From: Sedimentisphaerales bacterium
GTDB lineage: Bacteria > Planctomycetota > Phycisphaerae > Sedimentisphaerales > Anaerobacaceae
DNA: 50,860 nt
Direction of reading: 5' to 3'
Assembly (NCBI GenBank): GCA_016933295.1
Contig: JAFGBG010000078.1
Coordinates: 1 to 50,860, forward strand
Made by a program: the position numbers and the translations under genes
Shown here: piece after piece, positions 1 to 9,864 of the stretch
Position numbering within the stretch: the first letter of the stretch is position 1
Layout: every line of letters begins with the position of its first letter
The notes under the pieces: model-generated
The model's input: the letters and a program-made list of their open reading frames with translations, nothing else
Told to the model about the DNA's origin: nothing
Databases searched by the model: none

Positions 1-24
1 ATATCGACCGCGCGGAGGATGAAT

Positions 25-1290
25 ATGAACACGATAACTGCAAAGTTATATCTGCTCTTTCTTGTACTCGTTTGCGGCTCATTTGTAACATCGATTTGTG
101 GGGAAGAGAACAATATAACCGCTTCAGGATCTGGCGAGTTCCTTTTCTTTCGTCAGGAAGGTGCTTTTTCACCTTTTAAATTTGTCGAATTGTCAATCAA
201 AGAGGATGGATATGTAGTAACCACATTTGACCGGGGTAATACGGACAAGGGAGAAATACGCTTTTATCTGAACGAATATGAGCTTGAAATGATTAAGACA
301 CTCGTACGTACAGTAGATTTCTTTGAACAAACAGATAAGGGCAATAAATCTGCCATAGATTTAGGACAATCAACACTTCGTGTTTCGTTGGAAGAGAAAA
401 AACGTGAATTAATTTTCGGCGCCAGACAAGAGCTTGAGCCGCTCACATCCTGTCTAAGGAAAATAATCCATCAAGGTGTTGTTCTGTCAGACCTTAAAAA
501 TAAAGGCGATGTTTACTCCGCTTTGGGATCTGTATCGAACTACCTTGCCTCGGCAAAAGTGCTTCAACCCGAAGTTTTACAGGAGCCTTTGGAAAAGTTC
601 GTAGAAAATTCGAATGACCGCCAAAAACTTCTCTGGGGTATCGAAACATTGTCCTGGATTATGACCCCGGAAGAATGGATGGGTTTTTTATCCAAAGAAT
701 TAAGCGATCCTAAAGAAACGAGAAAAGCATTGCTGTTGGAAGCATTATCTTCTCATCCATTTACAGGAAATATTCCACCGATACATCGTGATATGTTGTG
801 TCCGTTATTTCTTGCAAATCTTCGTTCTGAGTATCACGACTGGTCAAAATTTTCCAAAGAAAAACAGCAGGCCTATAGTCAAATAATAAAATTTCTTGGT
901 GAGAGGCGCTATACGGTGGCAATGCCCATTTTGCTTGAACTGTACATGGAGGAGATTGCCGGTAATGTTAAACCTATCTCATGGTTAGACCATGCGTTAC
1001 CTCAAATGGGAGAAAAAGTAATAAAGCCTTTGGAGACTCTTCTTGATAATCAAAATCCTATCGTCCGTGGTTCTGCTACTCGATTGTTGGGTGATATTTT
1101 GGCAATGAATCCTGATTTTCCGATATATAAGCCTATTTCAGAAAAAGAGCAAGAGAGTATATTGAAAACATTACGAACAACTGTTCGTCCTAAAATTCAG
1201 AAGCTGGCAGAAAACGACTCGTCTTCTTTGGTTCGTGATTTAGCACAGAGTTCATTGAAGCAGATTGATGAGGGATGGAGGAACAAGTGA
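25..1290 (+). CDS. Secreted hypothetical protein with a HEAT-like C-terminal region
   Basis: I do not recognise a named family. The N-terminus has a hydrophobic export signal (residues about 5-26) followed by a polar mature chain of about 395 residues, so the product is probably periplasmic or outer-envelope. The C-terminal third holds helical HEAT-like segments, for example VIKPLETLLDNQNPIVRG and a following LGDIL helix, which suggests a protein-protein scaffold. The ORF-track start at 19 lies directly against the GGAGG at 14-18. The second in-frame ATG at 25 gives a normal 6-nt spacing, so I choose 25. Nothing upstream is visible because the window begins here. A 139-bp spacer separates it from the PAP2 gene, so co-transcription is possible but not shown. 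Confidence 0.8.
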   Translation: MNTITAKLYLLFLVLVCGSFVTSICGEENNITASGSGEFLFFRQEGAFSPFKFVELSIKEDGYVVTTFDRGNTDKGEIRFYLNEYELEMIKTLVRTVDFFEQTDKGNKSAIDLGQSTLRVSLEEKKRELIFGARQELEPLTSCLRKIIHQGVVLSDLKNKGDVYSALGSVSNYLASAKVLQPEVLQEPLEKFVENSNDRQKLLWGIETLSWIMTPEEWMGFLSKELSDPKETRKALLLEALSSHPFTGNIPPIHRDMLCPLFLANLRSEYHDWSKFSKEKQQAYSQIIKFLGERRYTVAMPILLELYMEEIAGNVKPISWLDHALPQMGEKVIKPLETLLDNQNPIVRGSATRLLGDILAMNPDFPIYKPISEKEQESILKTLRTTVRPKIQKLAENDSSSLVRDLAQSSLKQIDEGWRNK

Positions 1291-1429
1291 TTTATGTTTG
1301 GGGATACTTTTTATCAATAAATAAAAGCGGGCCTATTTTTTATTCTCTGTTTTGAAGACTTAAATGAAAATAAGTTGCCGCATGTTTTATGCGAAATTAT
1401 GATCGAACTGTGAAAATGAAGGGAATCAA

Positions 1430-2326
1430 ATGAGTATATACCGCCGGAATGGAATCTGGCTCAGATTATTTTGCTTATTCCTGATTACTGCCGCAGGCTG
1501 TGCGGACGCGGCGTTGATGGATCCGGATAAAGAACCGAACACTTCCCAAAATCCGGAAGCACTGCAGAATTCGACGAATTCGAATCAAACCGAAGCGGCG
1601 GAAAAATCCACTGAGAAAAATGAGCCCCTCTGGATAAGGACCGCCAGGCAGGATTTGGCGCAATGGCCGGACAGATTAATCGAAGATGCGAAAGACAGTT
1701 TTCTTCAGCCCGACAATATGACCGCTCTAATTCTGGCCGGCGGTGCAAGTATCGTGATGCACAAGGATGCGGATGAAGATGTCGCCGATTATTTCTCCAG
1801 ACATCAGAAGCTTCGAAATTTCAGGGATGAGAGCCTGAATATCATCGGCCATCCGACAACACATTTCAGCGCCAGCGCCCTCTGGTATTTTCTGAGCTTA
1901 CACAATCAGGACGAAGTGAACAGAGAACGCGCCTGGACGATGAGAACCGCCCTGACGATAACATGGATCACAACGATGGGGCTTAAAGCCGCGAGAGATA
2001 ACGAAACTCCGAACGGCAAAGACTGGGCCTGGCCGAGCGGCCATACCTCCAGCTCGTTCACGGTCGCTTCCGTTCTGGACGAATTCTACGGCCCGAAGGT
2101 CGGAATACCCGCCTATGGTGTAGCGCTGCTGATCGCTTACAGGATGATGGACACAGGTGACCACTGGGGCAGTGATGTTGTCTTCGGAGCGACTCTCGGC
2201 TGGGTGGTCGGTCATACTGTGGCCGGAAAGCACAAAAAGCTTGAAGTTGCCGGCTTCAAAGTAGTGCCGTATATACCCATAACTGAAGAACCGGCTATCG
2301 GCATCGGCCTGATGAAGCGATTTTAA
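1430..2326 (+). CDS. PAP2-family phosphatase, probable lipoprotein
   Basis: This is a member of the PAP2 / type 2 phosphatidic acid phosphatase superfamily, which removes phosphate from lipid phosphates or similar substrates. The clearest signature is PSGHTSS at about residue 202 (motif 2, His about 205), followed by GDHWGSD at about 243-249 (motif 3 His and Asp). Motif 1 (KxxxxxxRP) is only loosely matched by the GLKAARDNETPNG stretch. The N-terminus has a signal with a plausible lipobox ending AAGC at about residues 21-24, so the mature protein may be lipid-anchored. A linker rich in Asn, Gln and Glu follows (residues about 30-65). The SD AAGGGA precedes the ATG. The substrate cannot be told from sequence; undecaprenyl-diphosphate or phosphatidylglycerophosphate are family possibilities only. 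Confidence 0.88.
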   Translation: MSIYRRNGIWLRLFCLFLITAAGCADAALMDPDKEPNTSQNPEALQNSTNSNQTEAAEKSTEKNEPLWIRTARQDLAQWPDRLIEDAKDSFLQPDNMTALILAGGASIVMHKDADEDVADYFSRHQKLRNFRDESLNIIGHPTTHFSASALWYFLSLHNQDEVNRERAWTMRTALTITWITTMGLKAARDNETPNGKDWAWPSGHTSSSFTVASVLDEFYGPKVGIPAYGVALLIAYRMMDTGDHWGSDVVFGATLGWVVGHTVAGKHKKLEVAGFKVVPYIPITEEPAIGIGLMKRF

Positions 2327-2642
2327 GAAAAAACTCGATTTTTGCCCGTATAACATCAATTTCTGCCGCCGGCCCTGAGAAACAATTCCAGGTCGATCGG
2401 CGGGATATATGATATTTTTTCCTCATAAAATTTCACTTGATTAAAAAAGGATAATAAGGCATAATATATCGTAATAGCTTTTCAATAAATATCTTTCGAG
2501 GCCGATTGCATTTTTGTGTCGTTGGCGAAAAAAACTGGGTGGAATAAAGTCGGTTTAATAAAAAGACCTGTGGATAATCAATTCACATAATTTGAATATT
2601 TCGTTACAGGCTTCATGACTGTCTTCGTAAGGAGGTAATGAA
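2327..2642. other. 316-bp intergenic region upstream of the pseudopilin gene
   Basis: No ORF with coding character is seen. The stretch is AT-rich. It contains a loose promoter-like pair (TTGATT at 2437-2442, TAATAT at 2462-2467), but the 19-nt spacing is too long to be convincing. It ends in a strong Shine-Dalgarno sequence (AAGGAGGT at about 2629-2636) serving the gene at 2643. Confidence 0.5.
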
Positions 2643-3410
2643 ATGTCACACAAGCGAAATGCCTTTACACTGATCGAATTGTTAGTAGTGATAGCTATTA
2701 TCGCGCTTCTGATGGGGATTCTAATGCCGGCCCTTCAGCGGGTAAAAGAAGAGGCGAAAACTGTTTATTGCCTGAACAATCTCGGACAAATCGGTCTTGC
2801 CATGCAGTCTTATGCCATGGAAAACGATGATTTTGTCCCCCGTGCTCTGGACCATCAGGTGAAATGGATTATTGCATTCATTCCATATCTCGGCAATGAA
2901 TATAAGGATGTTCGCGATTATAGCGAAGTCGCCGTATATCAGTGCCCTTCCTTCCCCCGGACGGGGACGGGATTAAATAACTACAACAATGCCGAGCAGA
3001 CGATTGATTATGTCGTCAACGCATGGGATATGGATAATCCGGGATTGCAAAGCAGCGAAAAGGGAAACCAAATGGACGAGCCTACAAAGCTTTCCGATAT
3101 CAAATCTTCCGGACGGCGGATTTATATGGCCGACAACGAGGCCGGGCGATGGCGTCCTATCATTCGAGACAGGTATGAGCTGGATATTTTATCCAGATTC
3201 AACGTTCTGGACGTTTGGTCAACCACTCACTTGCCGGCATCGGACCAAACCAGCACGAGCAGCAATCTAATCCGAAGGGTAGCCGCCGACCGGCATCGAA
3301 ATGAAGGCTGTAATAATCTTTTCTTCGACGGCCACGCCGATTGGCTGCATAAGGACGAAAATACAGCCATATACTGGTGCGGCCAAAACGACCCCACTCT
3401 CAATAACTGA
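2643..3410 (+). CDS. Type II secretion pseudopilin-like protein with FDGH tail
   Basis: The first 30 residues are a class III prepilin signal: a short basic leader, then [20 protein letters not shown], which is cleaved before the Phe and N-methylated by prepilin peptidase in this family. The leader ends in Ala rather than the usual Gly before the Phe. The following [20 protein letters not shown] helix and the C-terminal [12 protein letters not shown] motif are typical of the large Planctomycete family of 'prepilin-type N-terminal cleavage/methylation domain' proteins (DUF1559/H-X9-DG type). Planctomycete genomes carry many such proteins, mostly of unknown role; a surface or pseudopilus role is inferred. 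The strong SD (AAGGAGGT) fixes the start. The gene is monocistronic here and converges on the DUF362 gene 28 bp away. Confidence 0.92.
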   Translation: MSHKRNAFTLIELLVVIAIIALLMGILMPALQRVKEEAKTVYCLNNLGQIGLAMQSYAMENDDFVPRALDHQVKWIIAFIPYLGNEYKDVRDYSEVAVYQCPSFPRTGTGLNNYNNAEQTIDYVVNAWDMDNPGLQSSEKGNQMDEPTKLSDIKSSGRRIYMADNEAGRWRPIIRDRYELDILSRFNVLDVWSTTHLPASDQTSTSSNLIRRVAADRHRNEGCNNLFFDGHADWLHKDENTAIYWCGQNDPTLNN

Positions 3411-3438
3411 CCTGTTCGACTAACGGCAATATATGCCG

Positions 3439-5289
3439 CTACTGAGCGGCGAACGCCAAATCGAGATTCTGGTTCCAGTTCTCGATCCAAACTGTGAGGT
3501 CGTCAAAGTCCACATCACAATCGCCGTCAAGGTCACCGACACAGCCCGGCTGGTTCGATTCGAGCCAGTGTGCGGCTAAAACACTGAAATCATCCTCGTC
3601 CAAATCGCCGTCCGGCTCGAAATCGCCGGGTATGACGTCAACGACAATTGATTGAATCAGCTCGATTCCTTCGCCCCTGCCGAGATTCCGGCTGTACTGT
3701 TTATCCGTCGAATTATTCCAGTGCTCATGCACGCCAAGGCTATCGAGCGGGATTCCATCGTTTTCAGGGTCGTATATCATTCCCGAAGGCGGATTGTCCG
3801 CCTGAGCAGCTTCGTGCAGATAGTTATCAGCAGTTCCGCTGGAGACGTCTCCTTCCGAGCGTAGGAAATCGACAAGGACCGAATCGATTGCCACCCCGTC
3901 CAGTGAAACGAACAGGCTTGACGACAAACCGCCGTTAAAAGGCGGAGCGGACCAGAACCTGTTCCTGAGGCATTCGACAAAAAACAGCAGCGTCTTGCCG
4001 CCGAGATGCTCGTGGCCCATCAGGTCCACGAGGGCGTTATACGAGCCCATAGGTCTTTCTGTAATACCGCCGGAGAAATCGTTGGCCGCGACGGCGGCGT
4101 GCATAATCGCAGGATTCCATCCGTGATAATAATCCCATTTGTTCGGATGCCAGACCGAGCCGAAATGGTTCTTCGCGCATAATGTCACGCCGGCAAGCTC
4201 ATGCGGCCGGGGTAATGCGATATTAATCAGATATTTAGCTTTGGTGACAACAGTCGGAAAACATACCTGACCGCTGTCCGGCACGAGGTCGGGCTCGCCG
4301 TAATAAACCCGCACGTTGGGATCGGGTACAACTTGTTCGCGCTGGCCCGGATTCGGGCCGGGGCCGCCGCCGTAACCGCTGCGGTCGGTCGCGTCCCCCT
4401 CGGCAAAACGCACACCGGGAAAATCGCTATGGCAGTAATCGTAAACCGGATCGCCGTGATAGAAAATACAGTCGTAAACCGTGATGTCCGAATCCGCAAC
4501 TCCGGCGACTTCCACTAATTGCCACAACAGGGCATACAGCATCTGGGGACACGGCCGGTTTGTTTGACTGGAAGACCAGCGGTATTCACGGGAAAAAATG
4601 TTATTGACTTTAATGGCGATTTTTTCTCCCGGCTCATAACCGGCATCTATGCCGTAGTGGCTCATATTGAAATCTCTGAAAATAGCGTCCCATGCCTCGG
4701 CCTGGTCTGCGATGCCGGTCAGGTTGCGAATCGCCCGTGACATCATGCTGTGGGCGACCGTTGGGTCCGTACGGTTGTCGTCCCACCAGTTTCCCGCTGA
4801 GCCGTGAGCATCGGTCAGGGCCGGGTCATATACCCATACGACACGGCCCGGATGGATTCCTTTTGCTACGCCTATCGGTGTGTTAGGCGGATCGGTTGGA
4901 ACAAAGGGGGCTGATTTTGCCGCTTTATCGGCGGTGATACAAAGCGGCCAGAACATCGCCGCAACGGCAACGACAATAGCTGCGGCACCAACTACGTATC
5001 GTGACTGATGGAACATTCGCCGGGCTTTGCGATACGCCGCCGCCGAGGCTACAAGACCCAGAAGCCAGACGACAAAACCCGAAGCTATCGGCTGGGCGAT
5101 TCTCTGGCATGGATATAAAGCCCTGCTCGGCTTGGGAATGACACGGATTAGAAACCAGATAAGAGCCAGCAGGCCGGTAATCGGAAACAGCCACCTGATC
5201 CAGCGATTGTTTCGCCTGTGTTGAATTGGTTTTCCTGTTTTGGAACAAATTTTCGGTGTATTATCTTTCGGATGTTGTGAATGCTTCAT
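3439..5289 (-). CDS. DUF362 protein with membrane N-terminus and C-terminal dockerin-like repeats
   Basis: The 616-residue product starts with a basic cytoplasmic tail and two or three transmembrane helices (about 31-48, 65-85 and 97-117). A DUF362-type region follows (about 140-500), including the GEKIAIKVNN and AKYLINIALPRPHELAGVTL segments characteristic of that family. The C-terminus (about 550-605) carries two EF-hand-like loops, DGDLDEDDFSVLAAHW and DLDGDCDVDFDDL, which match a type I dockerin. DUF362 has no firmly known reaction. In Planctomycetes dockerin-like repeats occur on many exported proteins without obvious cohesins. SD AAGGTGAC lies 5 nt before the ATG. Only 20 bp separate it from the upstream GLUG-repeat gene, so the two are probably one transcript. 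Confidence 0.85.
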   Translation of the reverse strand: MKHSQHPKDNTPKICSKTGKPIQHRRNNRWIRWLFPITGLLALIWFLIRVIPKPSRALYPCQRIAQPIASGFVVWLLGLVASAAAYRKARRMFHQSRYVVGAAAIVVAVAAMFWPLCITADKAAKSAPFVPTDPPNTPIGVAKGIHPGRVVWVYDPALTDAHGSAGNWWDDNRTDPTVAHSMMSRAIRNLTGIADQAEAWDAIFRDFNMSHYGIDAGYEPGEKIAIKVNNIFSREYRWSSSQTNRPCPQMLYALLWQLVEVAGVADSDITVYDCIFYHGDPVYDYCHSDFPGVRFAEGDATDRSGYGGGPGPNPGQREQVVPDPNVRVYYGEPDLVPDSGQVCFPTVVTKAKYLINIALPRPHELAGVTLCAKNHFGSVWHPNKWDYYHGWNPAIMHAAVAANDFSGGITERPMGSYNALVDLMGHEHLGGKTLLFFVECLRNRFWSAPPFNGGLSSSLFVSLDGVAIDSVLVDFLRSEGDVSSGTADNYLHEAAQADNPPSGMIYDPENDGIPLDSLGVHEHWNNSTDKQYSRNLGRGEGIELIQSIVVDVIPGDFEPDGDLDEDDFSVLAAHWLESNQPGCVGDLDGDCDVDFDDLTVWIENWNQNLDLAFAAQ

Positions 5290-5309
5290 TGATTGTCACC
5301 TTCTGTAGG

Positions 5310-8060
5310 TTAATTCTCATTTGGATCGTTTATGTCATCTTCGATCAGTTCCCACCATAGCCTCGGATAATCCTGCCCTTCATTAATCCACCAGATATCT
5401 TCCGTGCCGTTGGCCGCCTCTCCCACGAAATCCCATCCGGCATCCGTGAACGTACTTTCAGTCTGCATCTCGGCTGTGGTCTTGCCAAAAGAATCATCAC
5501 AGCCTGTAGTATTACCATAATCAATTCCACACATATTGAGCAGACCGCTGGTTTCTGCATCCCAGAAACTTGAAATAATGTCGGTGGAACTAAAGTTGCA
5601 ACCTACAAGGCCACCGACATTTTCATTTCCGCTGACCGAACCGATACTGTAGCTTGAAGTAATGTTACCCCAGTTGTCGCCCACAAGACCGCCGATATAT
5701 TTTTCTCCCGAGACGGCGCCGTTACTGTAGCTCAAGGTGATATTACCCCAATTTTCACCAACAAGACCGCCGACATCTTCATTTCCACTGACCGAACTGG
5801 TGCTGTAGCTTGAAGTAATGTTACCCCCGTTATCGCCCACGAGGCCACCAACCTCTTCATCTCCGCTGACTGAGCCTGTGCTGTAGGAGTCGGTAATTAT
5901 GCCCGAAGTATTCCAGTCGGCGTTTTTCCCCACAAGGCCACCGATGTAAGTAATTCCACTAACTTCAACATTGCTATGACTTGCAGTAATATTACCTTCG
6001 TTGCTGCCCACAAGACCGCCGACTTCTTGATATCCACTGACTGTACCGGAGTTGGAGCTTGCCGAAATACTACCTAAATTTAATCCTGCAAGTCCTCCGA
6101 TTTGGTAACCAGTTCCTTCGATTGAAACATCTTCAAGCCCCAAATTCATGACCTCTGCATGGTATCCAAGTATGCCAAACATGCCTAAATTATTTGTTCC
6201 CTGTATTTGTATGGATTGAATACAAAAATCGTTTCCATCGAAACTGCCGCCAAGCCATGGAACCACAGCAAGATTCCGGTGGATACCTGAGAAGTCAATA
6301 TCTGTGTCAAGTCGATAATGTGCCATGGGACGGTACCATATTGTTAATAATTCGTCTATGTTAGTTATTAGATACGGTTCCTCCGTTATGCCGGCACCAT
6401 TGGGCTCGATTGGAACAATGCCTGCAAAAACAGTTAGACCTGGATATGCGCCTTCCTGTAATTGCCAGAAATCGCAGGTTCCATTAGTCGTCTCGCCGAT
6501 AAAATCCCAACCTGCAGTTATGAATGTATTTGGATCCTGCATCTCTTCCGTAGTTAACCCTGTGCCACCGGCACTGGTATCCTGACCTGAGCTTTCTTTA
6601 TCCCAAAAACTATTTTTGACAATACCAATAGAATTATTACCGCTACGACCTCTGCCCACTACTACACTCAACCTACCTACGAGGCCACCGACATCCGAAA
6701 CGCCGCCGACTGTACCTGTGCTGTAGCTCGATAATATACTTCCACTGTTGTATCCCACCAATCCTCCTACATCATCATTTCCTAATATCATGACGGAACT
6801 GTAACAGACATTGATACTGCCCCTATTTAAACCAACCAGGCCGCCGACATAATCTTCTCCGCTAAGTGAACCGGTGCTGTAACACACAGTAATGAAACCT
6901 TCGTTGTAGCCTACAAGGCCGCCAACATCACTCATATTGCCATAATTATCTACAACTCCATCTGTTCTGCCGGTACTATAGCTTGACGAGATATAGCCGC
7001 AATTAGATCCCACCAGTCCTCCGACATAAGATCCTCCTTTAACTTTACTGGTGTTATAGCACAACGAGATACAGCCATAATTATTATATCCTACCAATCC
7101 TCCGACAATGTGTTCTCCGTTGATGACACCAGTAACATAGCTTGATGAGATGCTGGCGGAACTATCTCCCGCCAGGCCACCGACCCAGGTACCGAATCCA
7201 TTGACATCTACTGCTTCCAGACCAAGATTGGAAATCCTTGCATCCGAGTTTAAGGACCCGAACAAACCCAGGTAAGACCCACCCTGAATATTAAGGTTAC
7301 TGATGATATGACCCTGGCCGTCCAAGTATCCAGAGAAAGGTGTGTCATGAAATTCCTGCGGATAAATATATGTAATTTCCGGTGCGATGACAGCTTTGTC
7401 GAAGACCTTCCTGCCGGGTAGGTTGGGATCCAGGTCGATGTCGTCGGTCAGGATGAAGTGCTTGTCATAATCTTCCGTAGTCTCACCAAGCAATAACAAA
7501 TCCTCTGCCGTGGCGATCTGGTATGGGGTATTAGGCTCGCCGGTTCCGCCGGCGTATTTTCTTTGAGCGACGGCTTCGAGGCTGTAATAAAACATATCGG
7601 CGCTGTTTGGCGGCGGAGTTATCCGGCCCGACAGATAAGCCGAATCCTCGACGAAAGTCAGGCGGATGTTAATATCCGAATCGGAACCATCCGAAGTTTT
7701 GCCCTGAAAGTATATCGTCGAATCGTCAATAACTGCCCCGGCAAGCTCGGTCATGTTGAAAAGCTCGCCCAGCTTCTCCGGCGGCGAAGAGCTGACCGGG
7801 CTTAGCAGGAAGGCTTCCACCAGGTCAAAAGTTGCCGCAGAGGCGTTGGCATCGACCGTAAGCTCAAAAAAGCCCTGGATGGGATAGGTCTCATGCACAC
7901 CGGCAAAACCGCCCGTCTTGAGAACGCTGCTTTTATCGGTATCGAAGATATAAATACTCGTCTGAGCGTTGGAGGGCCGGCCGAATATACAAACCGCAAG
8001 CAGTATAAGTGCAGGTATCGTTAATTTGCCGCTCTTTCTCTTAATAGAATGTTTCATCAT
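5310..8060 (-). CDS. Secreted GLUG-repeat protein with two tandem modules
   Basis: A 916-residue exported protein with a signal peptide (residues 1-33, ending SNAQ). Residues about 35-165 form a lipocalin-like or unclassified beta domain. The rest is two long runs of GLUG-type repeats of about 28-30 residues (pattern VGGLVGxNxGxIxxSYSTGxVxG), about seven in each run. Each run is preceded by a 'PYxI(A/T)' opening segment and closed by an SFWD...EMQ...AGWDFxGE...W...YPxL tail. The whole opener-repeats-tail module is therefore duplicated. GLUG repeats are found in bacterial surface and adhesion proteins and in some IgA-peptidase-like proteins; adhesion or a glycan-facing role is inferred. SD AGAGG precedes two adjacent ATGs (MMKH). 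It is the first gene of a pair with the DUF362-dockerin gene. Confidence 0.9.
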   Translation of the reverse strand: MMKHSIKRKSGKLTIPALILLAVCIFGRPSNAQTSIYIFDTDKSSVLKTGGFAGVHETYPIQGFFELTVDANASAATFDLVEAFLLSPVSSSPPEKLGELFNMTELAGAVIDDSTIYFQGKTSDGSDSDINIRLTFVEDSAYLSGRITPPPNSADMFYYSLEAVAQRKYAGGTGEPNTPYQIATAEDLLLLGETTEDYDKHFILTDDIDLDPNLPGRKVFDKAVIAPEITYIYPQEFHDTPFSGYLDGQGHIISNLNIQGGSYLGLFGSLNSDARISNLGLEAVDVNGFGTWVGGLAGDSSASISSSYVTGVINGEHIVGGLVGYNNYGCISLCYNTSKVKGGSYVGGLVGSNCGYISSSYSTGRTDGVVDNYGNMSDVGGLVGYNEGFITVCYSTGSLSGEDYVGGLVGLNRGSINVCYSSVMILGNDDVGGLVGYNSGSILSSYSTGTVGGVSDVGGLVGRLSVVVGRGRSGNNSIGIVKNSFWDKESSGQDTSAGGTGLTTEEMQDPNTFITAGWDFIGETTNGTCDFWQLQEGAYPGLTVFAGIVPIEPNGAGITEEPYLITNIDELLTIWYRPMAHYRLDTDIDFSGIHRNLAVVPWLGGSFDGNDFCIQSIQIQGTNNLGMFGILGYHAEVMNLGLEDVSIEGTGYQIGGLAGLNLGSISASSNSGTVSGYQEVGGLVGSNEGNITASHSNVEVSGITYIGGLVGKNADWNTSGIITDSYSTGSVSGDEEVGGLVGDNGGNITSSYSTSSVSGNEDVGGLVGENWGNITLSYSNGAVSGEKYIGGLVGDNWGNITSSYSIGSVSGNENVGGLVGCNFSSTDIISSFWDAETSGLLNMCGIDYGNTTGCDDSFGKTTAEMQTESTFTDAGWDFVGEAANGTEDIWWINEGQDYPRLWWELIEDDINDPNEN

Positions 8061-8276
8061 TCAACCTCTTTAAGAATATCATACTATATTAAAGGAGCTA
8101 AAGTCAAGAGGCTTCCCGGGAACGAAAATTTGAAACCGGATAAGAATTCGAGTACAAAATCTCTTGAAAATTAATCCATTTTCTATAGACTGTCCGATTC
8201 TATTGTAAGATAAGAAAAGTTTTTAATGACCGGCCTCGGCGTTTAATGATGCGTTTCGAGGCTACAAGGAAAGATT

Positions 8277-9518
8277 ATGCCAGATCCTTCGACTCCGCTC
8301 AGGACAAGTTTTAAGATAGAACCGGCACAGAGAATAACACGATTACCCCCGTATCTGTTCGGGCGGCTGAACGCGCTGAAACTTGCCAAACGCCAGCAGG
8401 GGGCCGATATTATAGATTTGGGAATGGGCAATCCCTCGGACGGTGCGCCACAGGTCGTTATCGATAAACTTTGCGAAGCGGCACGCGATCCCCGCAATCA
8501 CAGATACAGCGCCTCGAAAGGCATTACGAACCTGCGAAGGGAAATCGCCAAGAAATACGAGCGTAAATGGAACGTCCAGCTCGATCCGGAGACTGAAGTT
8601 TTGGCCTGTATCGGCTCGAAGGAAGGTTTCAGCCACATGTGCCTGGCGATGATGGGGCCGGGCGATACGGCTATTGTACCCGACCCGGCGTTTCCTATCC
8701 ACAATTACGGCGTGGCACTGGCAGGCGGCAACGTGGTATCCGTGCCGTTGGGCAACGACGAGGAATTTATCAAAAATGTCATAATGGTCATCGAGCATCT
8801 CTATCCGAAGCCCAAGCTGCTGATTCTCAATTACCCGCACAATCCCACGGCCATGACGGTTGACCAGGGATTCTTCGAGCCGGTCGTCGAAGCGGCGAAA
8901 AAATTCGGAGTCGCCGTAATCAACGACTTCGCTTACGGCGAGACCTGTTTCGACGGCTATGAAGCCCCGAGCTTCCTTTCGGTAAAAGGCGCCAAGGATA
9001 TCGGCGTCGAATTTATCACGCTGAGCAAGCCCTACAGCATGGCGGGTTTTCGTATAGGATTTGTCGCGGGTAACAAAGATATGATTAATTACCTCGCCAC
9101 AATCAAGGGTTACTACGATTATGGAATCTTTCAGCCGCTACAGATAGCCGGCATAATAGCGCTTCGCGGGTGCGAAGATTTTATAGTCGAGCAGAATCTC
9201 AGATATCAATCCCGGCGGGATGTCGTTTGCGACGGCCTTCGCAGAATCGGCTGGGAAGTGGAAAGACCACGCGCCACGATGTTCGTCTGGGCGAAAGTGC
9301 CGCAGGAACATTCACAGGGCAAAGGTAGTATCGACTTTGCGATGGACCTGATGGAACATGCCGAGGTCGCAATCTCCCCGGGCAGGGCGTTCGGCGAAAG
9401 AGGCGAAGATTATATGCGTATCGCGCTTGTTGAAAACGAGCAGAGGCTCCGACAGGCGGTTCGAAATATTAGCCGGTTCGTACGTAAAAACCAGCCGGAT
9501 ATGGAAACTAAAAGCTGA
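8277..9518 (+). CDS. PLP-dependent class I aminotransferase (AlaC / DapL-like)
   Basis: A 413-residue fold-type I aminotransferase, close in pattern to AlaC-type alanine transaminases and to LL-diaminopimelate aminotransferases. Visible family motifs are [12 protein letters not shown] near the N-terminus, LNYPHNPTA (substrate and cofactor binding), INDFAYGE, and [14 protein letters not shown], whose Lys about 251 should form the PLP Schiff base. The AAGGAAA SD about 6 nt before 8277 supports this ATG. Codons 3-10 are made from a dispersed 25-bp repeat (DPSTPLRTS), and the stop codon lies inside a heptamer array. The N-terminal about 12 and C-terminal about 3 residues are therefore repeat-derived rather than ancestral. 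Whether the substrate is alanine, glutamate or diaminopimelate cannot be decided from sequence. Confidence 0.9.
   Translation: MPDPSTPLRTSFKIEPAQRITRLPPYLFGRLNALKLAKRQQGADIIDLGMGNPSDGAPQVVIDKLCEAARDPRNHRYSASKGITNLRREIAKKYERKWNVQLDPETEVLACIGSKEGFSHMCLAMMGPGDTAIVPDPAFPIHNYGVALAGGNVVSVPLGNDEEFIKNVIMVIEHLYPKPKLLILNYPHNPTAMTVDQGFFEPVVEAAKKFGVAVINDFAYGETCFDGYEAPSFLSVKGAKDIGVEFITLSKPYSMAGFRIGFVAGNKDMINYLATIKGYYDYGIFQPLQIAGIIALRGCEDFIVEQNLRYQSRRDVVCDGLRRIGWEVERPRATMFVWAKVPQEHSQGKGSIDFAMDLMEHAEVAISPGRAFGERGEDYMRIALVENEQRLRQAVRNISRFVRKNQPDMETKS
8284..8312 (+). repeat. Dispersed 25-bp repeat, copy 1 (inside a coding region)
   Basis: The core ATCCTTCGAC-TCC-GCTCAGGACAAG occurs here, inverted at 25307-25331 (with TTT in the middle) and again at 25702-25725 (with AA in the middle). 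Here it lies 4 nt after the aminotransferase start codon and is translated in frame. Confidence 0.85.
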
Positions 9519-9605
9519 AAGCGGAAAATGTAAAACTAATGAAGTCATCCGTCAAAGGCGGATTCCGGATTTTTTAGTTTTTACTTTTAAAATTTTAGTT
9601 TTTTG
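9505..9605. repeat. Mirrored 7-bp array A at the aminotransferase stop codon
   Basis: The left arm, 9505-9539, is five exact-length 7-mers of the type AANNNNA (AAACTAA, AAGCTGA, AAGCGGA and so on). The right arm, 9571-9605, is five 7-mers of the complementary type (TTTTTAG, TTTTTAC, ATTTTAG). A 31-bp spacer with a small ATCCG/CGGAT hairpin separates them. The TGA stop of the aminotransferase is inside the second left-arm unit. The transcript could fold into a long A-U hairpin, but the symmetry is by word type and not a perfect palindrome. Confidence 0.75.
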
Positions 9606-9864
9606 TATATTTCTCCTGAAACGGGCCTTTTTTCCTGTTAATCGCCGGAATACGGTAGTCCTATAAAATTCTGCTCAAAAAGCTCTATATTCCGTAATTT
9701 CCCCTTTTTATCACTGTTGCCGACTGAAAAAACGGAAATATCTTGACTTTTGCGGCGGTTTTTGGTTTAATAATAACATCATACTATGACACTGCGGGAT
9801 CCGTAATTACTCGAGTGAAAATTGTTTACATAGTTGATATTATCACAAAAGGGGAGGTAGAGTG
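9519..9864. other. 346-bp intergenic region
   Basis: It holds most of array A, a possible weak terminator (CGGAATA paired with TATTCCG near 9643-9698, followed by a T-rich tract), and the promoter of the PEP-CTERM gene. No coding ORF is seen. Confidence 0.5.
9743..9771 (+). promoter_or_regulatory. Sigma-70-type promoter for the PEP-CTERM gene
   Basis: TTGACT at 9743-9748 and TTTAAT at 9766-9771 are separated by 17 nt, about 94 bp upstream of the start codon. This is sequence pattern only. Confidence 0.5.
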
